Positions 23,080-33,700 of a stretch of 64,000 bases of DNA are shown here, in pieces. The stretch's first letter is position 1. Each line of letters opens with the position of its first letter. This stretch comes from Nageia nagi (taxonomy: Eukaryota > Pinophyta). A program made the translations under genes and the position numbers. Location: NCBI GenBank assembly GCA_050084985.1, contig JBITNC010000001.1, positions 36,642,001 to 36,706,000 of the forward strand, read 5' to 3'. The notes beneath the pieces are model-generated. The model was not told the DNA's origin. It searched no databases and saw only the letters and a program-made list of their open reading frames with translations.

Positions 23080-23953
23080 TGTTGAGTATGGAGCTGATTT
23101 CATAAGCCAAAAGATGAAATAATATGATATGTAATCTTGTTTGAGGTGATACAATCCATATATGACCTTAAAATGATATATAAACCTCATAAATGGATAC
23201 ATCTTTTTGAGTACATGCAAAAAGAGTTATCACATTCCTACCTTCTAATCATTTAGAGCAAATTGGTGGGATGAGAAGCTAATCAATGGGATGAGGGCCA
23301 ATTAGCAAGAATTATCTGACATGCTAACTAAAGCTAACCAATAAGTTAGTTATAAAAGTTAATAAGGAGAGTATCAATTGACCAATCATCCTAATGAACT
23401 AGGTTTGCATATTAGAATTAGTATGTAGCACATAGCTAGAAAATAAAGAGCATGAATGTTCGAATTAAAATAGAAAATTCTCCACCTACCTTCATCATTC
23501 AATCTTGGGAATCTCACCCATAGTGTAGGGGTTACCTAGTGCCATTTTTGACTCAAATTGGGTTTAATTTGACTTAGATTTGATATATAAATTTAGGGTC
23601 TTGGATTGAAGGTTGCATTGTGTAGTTTTGGAAGCCAAGAGCTTTATAATAAGTGCCTCTTTGTAGAAGAGATTAGAGAGATAGTTTGAGAGATTTGTAG
23701 TGAGATCCAAAGTGAGTGTTGTAGCAAGGTTATGTTGCTATTTTTCACTTGGAGTACTTGGAGAAGTGAATATAAGGGTTGAAATCTTCTTAGTGGATGT
23801 AGCCCACATTAGGTGAACCACTTAAATCTCTCTTATCTCTATTTTGTTATGTGATTGTTTCTACTTCTCATTGCTAGTTTGAAGAGTACTTTATTGAATT
23901 ATTTTGCCAAATTAATTATGCTTAATTTTATATGAAATAAACTAAACTCAATA
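23080..23953 (+). repeat. Element C 3' LTR
   Basis: TGTTGAGTATGGAGC ... ACTCAATA, the partner of 19756-20627, followed by the target duplication AGTAG at 23954-23958. Confidence 0.95.
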
Positions 23954-23958
23954 AGTAG

Positions 23959-24900
23959 CTAGAGCATGCTATTTTTCTATGATCGATGGCTTCTTAGGAT
24001 TTAACCAGATTTGGGTAAAGGATGAGAAATAATTTAAAATTGCATTTAAACCCAAATGGGGGATATTTTCTTTTCAAAGGATGCCCTTTGGTCTATCTAA
24101 TGTAGGGGAAAATTTCCAAAGAGCCATGGACCATACCTTTGGTGATTTGATAAACATGATTATCCTAGTCTACCTAGATAATATCATAGTATTTTCAAGA
24201 AGTAGACAAGATCATTTGCATCATCTTAGGCAAGTTTTTGAAAAATGTATAGAGTTTAGGATCTCAATCAATCCCAAAAGTGCATTTTTCTATTTAAAAA
24301 AAGAAAACTACTTGGTCATATTATGTTAAAAAAGGGGTTGGTAATTGAACTAGATAGAGTAAAAGCTATGAAGCATTGCCCCTCCTCTCCAACAAGAAAG
24401 CCCTACAATCTTTCCTTGGTCAAATCAATTTTGTAAGAAAATTTATTAATGATTTTTTAGAAATAGTTTCCCTAATTACTATAATGTTAAAGAAATATGT
24501 TGTATTTTTCTATTCAGAGGAAGCAAAGAAAGATTTTCAAGACATCAAAAGGCTATAACAAAAGCTCCTATTATGAAGAATCTAGATTTTTCAAAAGATT
24601 TTATTATGTATACATATGGAGAACAAAAAAGTATTATTGCAATCTTAACACAAAAAGATGACCAAAAATAAGAACATCAATTTGCCTTTCATAGCCAAAC
24701 ACTGCACCAACACCAAAAAGGTATTCATTCATTGAGAAGCAAGTGTTTTCCATAATGAAGGGACTTAATAAGTTTAAACATTATGTGTCCCATAATAAGA
24801 TCCTTATGTATACTATTCACCATGATGTAAGAAACTATGTCATTCAAGGAGAATTGGGTGAAGGGAAAGCATCATAAAGATAATGGAATATGTTGTAGAA
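23959..24900 (+). pseudogene. Element B RT C-terminal part and RNase H
   Basis: Continues RT: MIDGFLGFNQIWVKDE, MPFGLSNVGENFQRAMDHTF and the catalytic box ILVYLDNIIVFS (24165-24200). The second Asp of YLDD is Asn here, which should abolish activity. SRQDHLHHL and INPKSAFFYL follow, then QSFLGQINFVRKFINDFLEIV (24376-24558). RNase H begins MYTYGEQKSIIAIL and continues frameshifted with VFSIMKGLNKFKHYV and GELGEGK, ending IMEYVVETKKTKLIKGRAL. Several frameshifts and stops. Confidence 0.9.
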
Positions 24901-25092
24901 ACTAAAAAAACCAAGCTTATCAAGGGTAGGGCTCTCTATGAAAACATAACAAAAGCCTCACACATTAATTTTATCATAGAGGATGAACAACATCTCAATC
25001 TAGAAAGTTATTGGATAAAATAATTTATTTTCTATTTTTAGATTTGTAAATATCTTGAATCCTTTGATATATTTCAAAGGAGAAGATTCAGG

Positions 25093-26275
25093 TTGCAAGC
25101 TTTAAATTTTATGATGATAGATGACCATCTTTGTAGGAAAAACTTTGATCAAACCCTATTAATATGTGTGACTCATGATGAAGCCGGAAGAATATTACAT
25201 GAATTTCATTATGGAGTTTTTGGAGGACATTACAATGGTCCAACTACAACATCAAAAGCATTACAAGTTGGGTACTATTGGCCTACCATGTTTTAGGATT
25301 CATTCAATATAGCCTAGGAGTGTGACAAGTGTAGTAGATATGCAAAAAAAAAAAAAAAAATATCTCTCAAACCTATGGTTGTTGTGGAGCCTTTTCAACA
25401 ATGGGGTCTTGAATTCATTAGTGTTATAAATCCTAATTCCTCGGTGGGCCATAAGTTTTTTTTGATTGCAACAAATTATTTTACAAGATGGTTAGAAGCT
25501 ATGCCATGTAAAAATGTAGATCAAGAGGTAGTGCTAGAGATGATCAAGAGTATAACCACTCGCTTTGGTATTCCACAAACTATTGTATCAAATAATGGTT
25601 CTACATTCATTGGACCTAATTTGTCATACTTTACTACTGAGTACATGATCTATTGGTTATTCTCTCCAAACTATTACCCATAAGGAAATGAGTTAGTAGA
25701 ATTGAACAATAAGAACCTAACCTAGATCATTAAAAGAATAATTGAAGGGAACTCTAGATAATGGCATACATAATTAGATTATGCATTATGGGTAGACAGA
25801 ATCAATATCAAGTTAGCTATCAAGATATCCCCTTATGCATTAGTATATGGTAAAATACCAATCCTACCAATTCATATTGAGTTACTTGCACTATAACTTC
25901 TATAAGAACTAGAGGATTATAACTTTGAACCACTACAAGCTAGATTTAATTAGCTCCTGAAGCTAGAAGAAGATTGAAACAAAGCATATGAGTCCTTCCA
26001 CCATAGGAAATAGATAATTATGAAATGGTTTGATAAGAAAAAGTATTCCTAGTTAAAGTTTGAAATAGGAGGCATCATCCTCAAATGGGATGAGGAAAGA
26101 GTAAAGCTTGGGAAGCACCATAAGTTCAATTCCTTATGGAGTGGGCCTTACATCATCACTCAAACTATGCAAAATAATGCATTTAGATTGTAAGACATCA
26201 TTGAGTCTTGATAAATGCCTATCATAGTAAATAAGATCTATTTGAAATACTATTGGATGATTACACAACACCCAC
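25093..26275 (+). pseudogene. Element B integrase, catalytic residues changed
   Basis: The zinc finger H-H-C-C is seen in HEFHYGVFGGHYN ... CDKCSR (25093-25340), followed by a run of 17 A. The core 25375-25683 reads WGLEFISVINPNSS; the first catalytic Asp (GLDF) is Glu. Then SNNGSTFIGPN replaces SDNG, so the second Asp is Asn. The third acidic residue stands in ELVELNNKNL. The C-terminal part reads WFDKKKYS, HHKFNSLWSGPYIITQ and IYLKYYW, ending near 26260. Both Asp changes and many stops make it inactive. Confidence 0.9.
25344..25360 (+). repeat. Poly(A) run
   Basis: 17 consecutive A between the integrase zinc finger and core of B; a replication or sequencing slippage site that may shift the frame. 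Confidence 0.9.
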
Positions 26276-29087
26276 TGATAGATTGTATTAAAAAATTGGT
26301 TTGTACATTCCCTTGTAGCTTAAGTAGATTTCCCAGGGAGATAGGTAGTCGTTAATGTGAGGCATTAACTAGGCATGATGTGGAATTTAGCTTGTTTATT
26401 GCTAATTATTCAATCAAAAGGACAACATTTAAGGAAGGAAATCTCTTTGGAAAACCTACCAACTACACCTTATCTCTCAGTTTAAATTTGGCATGCTTCA
26501 AATTAATGTATTCCTACCTATCATTCATGACACTATACTCCACATCAACCTTGACATTATTTGGTTATTAAATGCCATTAATAGACATCAATCACAACCC
26601 TTAGGTAAATAAAATAAACTCCCTAACCTGCAAATTTTAGAGTACAAGTTTCTGAGAAAATTAGAGCTTAGAGTTTTCAGAGCAAGTTAGGTGAGGAAGA
26701 AGAGAGTTGTAAAGCTTAATATTGCAATTTTAATTTTTTTGATGCTAACTCACGCTATAAAGAAAATAGTAGACACCATGATGGAAACTAAGGAACCAAC
26801 TGTTACTCAAAATGAGGGGGTGAGTGTTGGTCTCATTACAATTCAAGAGGAATATTTAGAGAATGCTCATGGCATCAATTGGATGGAGATGGGGGTCATC
26901 AATCATATGGACACCTAGCACACCGATCCCATGAGGATCCTATTGTAGAACCTAATGCTTGAGGTTATGGGTAAAGGTAAATTATAGGTTGAATCCAAAA
27001 GAGACATCATGATAAACTAGGGCTTTGCATATTATGTTCCCTATGAATCTTTCACTTGTCTTGCATTGTTGTATGCTATCGCTCTTAGGCATAGGCCACA
27101 AGGGTATGAAATCAGAGCTTTCAAGGAGAAACAAAAAAAGGAGTTATAATTTAGGTATAGGCTTAAGATAATACTAGATTACTACCCTAAAGCAATTTTG
27201 CATGCATTTGCAATCCTGATTGATTAGATCATCCACATTAAGAAGAAAACTAATCTAAAATGAGAAAAGGCAGATTTTTATCAAAATGAAGTTGAAATAT
27301 TGGATTGGATTGATGAAAGGTATGAGGGGAGATGTACCAAACTATTTCAAAGCTACAACATCACCTCCTTTGAGAAATCTCAAGATAGGAAGGTAATACA
27401 AGCATTTGTGGTCATTCTTGGGAAGAAGAATGAGATAGAAGTAGATAAAACCATGATGAGGATGGCATTTAATATAATAGAGGCTCACATTTGCTATGAT
27501 TTTCCTAGTTTTATCTTAAATGAGGTAAGAAAAAATTTATTCAAAATAGAAAAATCTAATTTTTAGCATTCTTCCCACCTGTGGTGGCTCATAGTCCAAA
27601 ACTTGGAGCTACTAGTGGAGGAAGGACTTCAGGTTGAACTTGCAACCTTGAACATGGGGCCTAAGACAATTGAGTTGAGAGTCCTTATATTGACCAAGCT
27701 GCATGGGTCATACTATAAATTCATGGATAAATGTTATGCACTAGTGGTGTAGATTATAACAAGGAAGCCACCCCATAGGCTCCACCAATCAACTATGCAA
27801 GAGTTGGAAAGAGGAAACAAGATAGGTGACTGGTACTTATTGAAGGGTCGAACTATAATTATAAGGTATGGGTATTTTGAGAACCCATTTTTCCTACCTA
27901 AATTTGTGACTACCCAAATGTATTATATAGAAATGGGTAGACAAATATGTGCTATAGAAACCAAATATGGGTCTAGGGGTAATTTCAAACCTATTGTAGA
28001 TATGTCGACTACTACTAAAAATTTTACATTACTAGAAATAAGATGTAAGGATAACATAGCTAATTTCATTATATAAAATTTTAAATTAGAGATGGTTGAT
28101 TCCCCTTGGATGTATGATTTTTTAAGGGAGATTATAAGAATTATGAAGTCAAATAAAAAGTGCTTGGCCTTCACTCACGAGTATAACCCCCATGTAGAGG
28201 ATTTTGTAAATTAAATTGAGCAAGTAGTTGAGGTGTCTTTAGAGTGGAAATTGGGAACCTTAAATAAACCCTAGTTAACCCTAGAGTGTATAAAAAATAT
28301 AAAAATTAGGAGGTTAAGAGGTAAGAGTTTTCCCTAAACTTGGAGGTTTTGGCCTAGTTGAGAGATGAGTTGGGTTGGGACCTTAACAAGACTCATTATT
28401 TTACTAAGTTTATATTTGAATACACCACATCCGTCATGTTGAGAAGTAATTGTTTGATGAATTTAGTTATAATAAATACTAAGAATCCTAGTATAGACAA
28501 AATCTACTGCCAAAAATGGGCAAATCTCTCCCACCTAATTTTAAAGAAAAATTAGAAAGGGGGATAGACAAAAAAGAGGTTGGAGAACCATCTAGTTCAA
28601 CATAGCTAGCAAAAAGAAAGAAATGAGATTAGTAAAAAATAACTACTTCTCAAGAATCCTCTCCAAAGAAAAGAATAAGAGTTCAAAATTTGGTGCAAGA
28701 ACAAGTAGAACAAGCCCAAAGGAGGAGAAGAGACCCAAAAAGAAGCCCTAGACCATACAACCGTGAGTACCCAGGATTACACAAACTCCATATCCTAGAG
28801 TTAGTCAAGAGATGCTTGAAGAAAATACTAGAGAAACATATATGTTTAATGGTAAAGAGACTAAAAAACCCTAGAGCATAGACACCATTATTTACCAAGA
28901 TGCTCAAGAAGAAACAAGGGATGAGGTCTAGTAAGGAGGGGGCAATGTGCTCAACACAAGTGGTGCTATAACAGTTGGAGGTGAATTGAGTGGAGATGGA
29001 GGTGATGATGAGGATAAAGATCTTAAGAAAAAGGACTTTGGCCTAATGAATAAGACTCTTGATAAGGAGAAACCTATAGAAGAGAAA

Positions 29088-29140
29088 GAACAGGAAGTTT
29101 AAATACTAGCATAGGAAGAACAGGAAGTTTAAATACTAGC
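29088..29140 (+). repeat. Short tandem repeat, 30-bp period, 2 copies
   Basis: GAACAGGAAGTTTAAATACTAGC at 29088-29110 and again at 29118-29140, within the post-integrase ORF. Confidence 0.9.
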
Positions 29141-29450
29141 TTCCACTCAGAAGATAATAGAGGAACCTCCATATCAAACTTGTGGATCTACATTAGGAGT
29201 AAGTACAGAACCATATTCTTTAATTCCTTTCTCTACAACCTCATAAGAGGAAATTAAAAGTATTTTTTCAAATCAAATAGTTAAGCCTACTAATTGGGCA
29301 ACATTTGTAAATAAACCCCCTATGCTCCTAGAGCAATAATCTAGGATTTTGAGTAAAGCAACAGAAATGTGAGATATCAAAATTTACCAAATGCCTTTTA
29401 AAAAAGGTTAGTTAGATATTACTCCCATGACTATAGTAAATGTAAATATA

Positions 29451-30490
29451 GAGAGTGCCCTAGCTATTGATCATTCATAATTGCCTATAAATACTTCCAT
29501 GTTAGATAGAAAAATTCTCCAATATATGAAGAGTAAGATTGATAGAATAAATAAGAAGATAAATCAGTATAAAAAAGACTACTCCCTTAAAGACAAAATA
29601 ATTATTGGGTTGCAGAACTAGAATAAGGATTTATTAGGAATGCTAGACAAGTAGAAGTTTGAATTTGAGAAGATCCTGTAGCAAGGTAAGGTTGAGCTAG
29701 AGAATGCAAGAAAACAAATAGAGGATCTAAAAGCTCAATCTGCTATGGTAGATAATCAAAAGGCTCAACAAACTAAAGAAAATTTGAAAAAGGTGTTAGC
29801 AATGAATAAAGTACTCAATGATGATAAGACAAAGCTATTGCAAATTATGAAGAACTTCAAAAAGTCCCCAGTTGAACAAATAGGAAAAAGGTTGGTGAGT
29901 TTATAATAATTGCATTTAGTGAAAAATCAAAGAGAACGAGCTCTCCAACAAAATATTACCTAGGCTATATAGAGAGTGCCCCAACTATTGATTAGTCATG
30001 ATTTCCTATAAATACTTACATGGTGGATGGAAAAATTCTCCAATCTATGGAGAGTAATATTGATAGAATAAATAAGAAGATAAATCAGTATAAAAAAGAC
30101 TACTCCCTTAAAGAAAAAATAATTATTGGGTTACAGAACTAGAATAAGGATTTATTAGGAATGCTAGACAAGTAGAAGTTTGAATTTGAGAATAGCTTGG
30201 AGCAAGGTAAGGCTGAGCTAGAGAATGCAAGAAAATAAATAGAGAATCTAAAAGCTCAATCTGCTATGGTAGATAGTCAAAAGGCTCAACAAATTAAAGA
30301 AAAATTGAAAAAGGTGGTAGCAATAAATAAAGTACTCAATGATGATAAGACAAAGCTGTTGCAAATTATGAAGAACTTCAAAAAGTCCCTAGTTGAACAA
30401 ATAGGAAAATGGTTGGTGAGTTTATCACAATTGCATTTATTGAAAAATCAAAGAGAACAAGCTCTCCAACAAAATATTACCCAAGATACT
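29451..30490 (+). repeat. 521-bp tandem duplication in the post-integrase ORF
   Basis: Copy 1 is 29451-29971, copy 2 is 29972-30490; both begin GAGAGTGCCC and end AAAATATTACC. They encode the coiled-coil stretch containing VLNDDKTKLLQIMKNFKKS. The period is not a multiple of three, so the duplication shifts the frame. Copy 2 keeps an open frame of 91 codons (30266-30541). Confidence 0.93.
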
Positions 30491-31009
30491 CTACATAAGT
30501 TAGCCCTAAGTATACCCAAGTTAGTAATTAAAGGAATTTAGAGTTAGCTGAAAGCCCTGATTGAAAAGGATCTAGCTACCATCACCCCCTAGTCAAAGCA
30601 AACTATTTTAAGAAGAATTTGGGATGTATATGAGTTGTAGGACTAGATATTTATTATAGATATTTAGAAATAACAATTTAAGACAAAAATTTATTTTATT
30701 AATAAATTCTTTCATTATTTAACATAATTAAAAGCCCCAAAATTATGGGAAGAATAAGATGTATAGGGTAGTGCCAACCAATGGGTGCCCAATATTATTC
30801 AAATTTTGAAGTAGTCTTTCTTAAAGAAACAAATCTTAGATCTACAACAAATAAATGAAACATATCAAGAGGTAATCACAAGGTTTTTATATGCCAAAAG
30901 ATTGGAAAATTTGCTAACATGTTTCATAGCAAACACTATCAAATTACAAGCATGTCTTATTTTGTAATAGATTGATTATCAAGATTTAAAAAATTTGTAT
31001 ACAAAACTC

Positions 31010-32754
31010 CAAATTTTTCTTCCTACTTAGTCTTTTGATGAAGTTTTGTTTAATCAAAAGAGTTTCAAGTATTATCAATAGTATGGGTACTATTCATGTA
31101 TATAAGGATTAACCAATTTTATTTTGGAGTTTAACTGCTATCTAGCGGGTGCTGTAATAAGTCCCATAAATTAGTCATAGTCTAGTTTGATGTTTTTTGA
31201 TAACTATACATAAGTTGAGATTCATGGGTCATGATTAATGTGTTGAAGTCATATCTAAGAAGTAATGTATCATGTCTAGGAAATACCATAGTATGTAAAG
31301 GAAAAAATTTCTAATTCAAATTCAAGTATTGTAGGAACTTGGGTCTTTCTAAGAATTACTGCAAATAAGAGTCTTTGTTGAGTTGAACTTACTAGCGAGT
31401 GATGTTGTAAATCCCATGGATTTCTAGAGAAAAATTTTATTATACACCAAAGATCTATAGGAGATATTTGGAGAAGCCATCTTCTAGAGCCCACTGATTT
31501 TGAGAGATGATGTCATATGTTTGACCAAAAATCAATAAGTCCTATGATAATTAATGATAGGAATTATGACATTTAGTGGGAGATATTTTGGAAAAAAATA
31601 AATAGATCCTACCAATTTTGAATTATAACATCACACCTTTTACCTGAAATCAGTGGGTGTTAGGTAAAATCCTACCATCACTAAAGCCCTTCAAGAAGAA
31701 ACAAAACCCACCAAATAAGAGAAGGAATAATGAGTTGGGAAGAAAATTTGGGTCCACTTGATCATAAGTGTTTGACCCCTAGGGCTTTGTAAATGTATCA
31801 ATCACAACTCATTTCCATATTATAGTAGTAATTCTTCCTAGGTATTGATAATAAAATTTTCATTTCCCTCATTATTCTATGCAGCTCAGAACTACAATGA
31901 TCATTATTAATGGTTATAAAGAATTAGATGGTTGCCAATAGAGAATAGAGTTAAATAGTATAAATCAAGCCAAAAAAAATACATTCACAATCAACTACAT
32001 CCTCAAGAGGATTCAATCAAAGATAGGCTAGAAGGATTTCAACTAGGAAGTACAATATTTTAGAGATTTTGAACTTTCTAGATTTTGATGCAGATTGTAC
32101 TTATTCACTATGTAATCTAACACATTTCTAACTTTAAATTATACATTTGTAAATAGTTTCTTATATAATTTTTAATCAATAGGTTAATTAAGTGCATTAA
32201 TGATGAAAAACCATCCAATTGTAGATATAAATGTATAAATAGTGGATTATTATAGGTTCAAAAGGTCAAAAAATTCTAGCAAAACTGCCCAAGTATGTAA
32301 GATGTTTTCATGTGTGATAATGCAATTTGATAATACTTTTTTCCTCTATAATATGTGGCTATTTATTATATTTTGTGAATGTTATGTATGAAATGCTATC
32401 TTGAGTTGTGGCTGTGTATTGTGGCTTTGAGATCCTAAGGGAAAGATAATTTACTATTATTAATCTTGGCTATGGATTATTGCCTATGTTGCAATGCTCG
32501 AGCTATGTAGTGTTAATTTGCTTTGTTAGTTTAATGTGTTTATCTTTTTCCTATTACTCTTAGCCTTTTTATCTCTTTCCAATTACTTTTAACCTTCACC
32601 ATAGATAGGAACTAGCCTATAATTTAAAGATTGAGTAGAATATCAACATGAGCACATTCCCCACCACCTTCTGCTCTTTCAAGGACCCTACTATTGCAGG
32701 CAATGGAGAACATGACTAGACCAAACACTTGAGGTTACATTATATTGATCAACA
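31010..32754 (+). repeat. Element B 3' LTR, start missing
   Basis: Aligns with 14258-15994 of the 5' LTR to its end ATTATATTGATCAACA. The first 140 bp of the LTR and the polypurine tract are not found; protein-like sequence of the post-integrase ORF runs up to the junction, which suggests a deletion here. The TATA box is at 32234-32242. CATAC follows at 32755-32759. Confidence 0.85.
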
Positions 32755-33700
32755 CATACTCCATGACATCTCATCATTTAACTCTTCCCAAATTGGTAAA
32801 TCAAAATAAGGTTCCCATACTTAGTTTACATCATTTAGAAGATCTAGTAACCTTTGCCAATGCTTGACTTCCCAAATCACCCCTATCTACTATTCTATCT
32901 ACCATCTAGACTAATGGGGTATATTCTCCTGTGTCACTATAGGAAGATAAGTATGAACCACACTAATATGCTAGTATGCCTAGGCCTAGGGAATAAATGA
33001 ATGGGACACTATCTCACCTCCCTTATTAATAGACACAAAGCTATGAAGATCCCCATATAACATGGCCAAAATATATGGTGCTAATGCATATCTCTCCCCA
33101 TGAAGCCATATCTCTTGCATAATTGAAATGATCCCTATGTGGGAGCACTCATGGTTCTTATCTCCATATAAGATTTTATCAATAAGAACCATTACATATA
33201 ACTTAAACTGCATAGTGTAGTCTAGCTCCTCTAGGGGAATGTACACTATGTCATGAAGGGGAGCACTCTTCTTTTGCTATTGGTAATGCCTAACCCCCAT
33301 CAACCAGTAACATTAATTCTCCATCTTGGCTATGGTCAGTGTCATCCTCTATATCAAAGTACCCTCCATGGGTACCTAGATAATCTAGTGGATATCAATC
33401 AACATGATCATCATCTCACTCGTAGGAAGGTAGAACGTGTTGGTATCATCACGCCAATACTACATGAGGGATGTTAATAAATACTTGTTACATGGGATTC
33501 ACATGATCCCTCTCAAGTGGATGAGCATGGATGCCTCTAGCCATTCCCTCTCATATAGTGTCAATATAAAGTTTGTGACTATGTCCATGGCTACACTCCA
33601 TATCTTGCATTGCATTAGTAAGCTTGATCCTACATATAGGTCAAATAAGAAGTGTATTAGTAAAATGGATAATGAAAAAATATAAACACTTAACAATTAA
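32755..33700 (-). pseudogene. Plant mobile domain (PMD) gene, N-terminal half
   Basis: Antisense to element A, reading right to left. Near 33460-33404 it has YWRDDTNTFYLPTSEMMIM, the signature of the plant mobile domain (usual form ERWRPETxTFHLPxGEMTxT). WVPMEGTLI follows. At 33246-32986 is an open 86-codon stretch with EIWLHGERYALAPYILAML and YGDLHSFVSINKGG. Next come HWQRLLDLLNDVN and WEPYFDLPIWEELNDEM (32830-32755), the usual WxPY part. Element B interrupts the gene at 32754; it continues at 14115. Stops and one or more frameshifts make it a pseudogene. It was probably captured or carried by element A. Confidence 0.85.

Larger units (their letters stand above)
19756..23953 (+). mobile_element. 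Element C: Ty1/copia element without integrase, nested in B
   Basis: 4.2-kb copia element with two LTRs (872 and 874 bp), primer binding site, gag with zinc knuckle, start of protease, then RT and RNase H, a polypurine tract and a 5-bp target duplication. Protease end, integrase and RT start are missing: the frame jumps from DSGASYHATS to KGKKALTNKCVYKIKEEG within about 60 bp. The Tork / TNT 1-94-like motifs suggest that lineage. It is a deletion derivative that needed outside help to move, or one that lost the part after insertion. Confidence 0.95.
26380..31010 (+). pseudogene. Element B long post-integrase ORF of unknown function
   Basis: Between integrase and the 3' LTR about 4.6 kb read as one protein with scattered stops, mainly in one frame from 26691 to 28200 (open pieces 26691-26918, 27300-27566, 27795-28076). 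Visible parts: FAYYVPYESFTCLALLYAIAL and LDWIDERYEGRCTKLF; a block with SHLWWLIVQNLELLVEEGLQV; then WYLLKGRTIIIRYGYFENPF. A basic linker near 28690-28760 and an acidic Gly/Asp part near 28980-29020 follow. The last third is rich in Lys, Glu, Gln and Leu, probably a coiled coil, and carries a 521-bp tandem duplication. I do not recognise the family. It sits where Athila-like elements carry an env-like ORF, but I see no signal peptide, membrane anchor or cleavage site. Confidence 0.6.
14116..32754 (+). mobile_element. Element B: large Ty3/gypsy element with post-integrase ORF
   Basis: Domain order: 5' LTR, primer binding site, gag with Cys-His box, protease, aRH, RT (split by copia element C), RNase H, integrase, then a long ORF of unknown function (26380 to about 31010) and the 3' LTR. 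Without C it is about 14.4 kb. Its target duplication is CATAC. The RT and integrase sequences place it in the Tat/Athila side of non-chromodomain Ty3/gypsy elements. Stops, frameshifts and changed catalytic residues show it is inactive. Confidence 0.88.

Noticed and set aside
28683-28907. Overlapping ORFs on both strands near 28.7 kb
   Set aside because: The minus-strand frame is a shadow of the basic linker of the post-integrase ORF of element B.
26380-31010. Envelope gene in element B
   Set aside because: The position fits, but I see no signal peptide, transmembrane anchor or cleavage site; the C-terminal third is coiled coil. Left as unknown function.
33253-33685. Two overlapping + strand ORFs (33253-33477, 33437-33685)
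   Set aside because: They lie antisense to the recognisable PMD domain, which explains the openness of the region.
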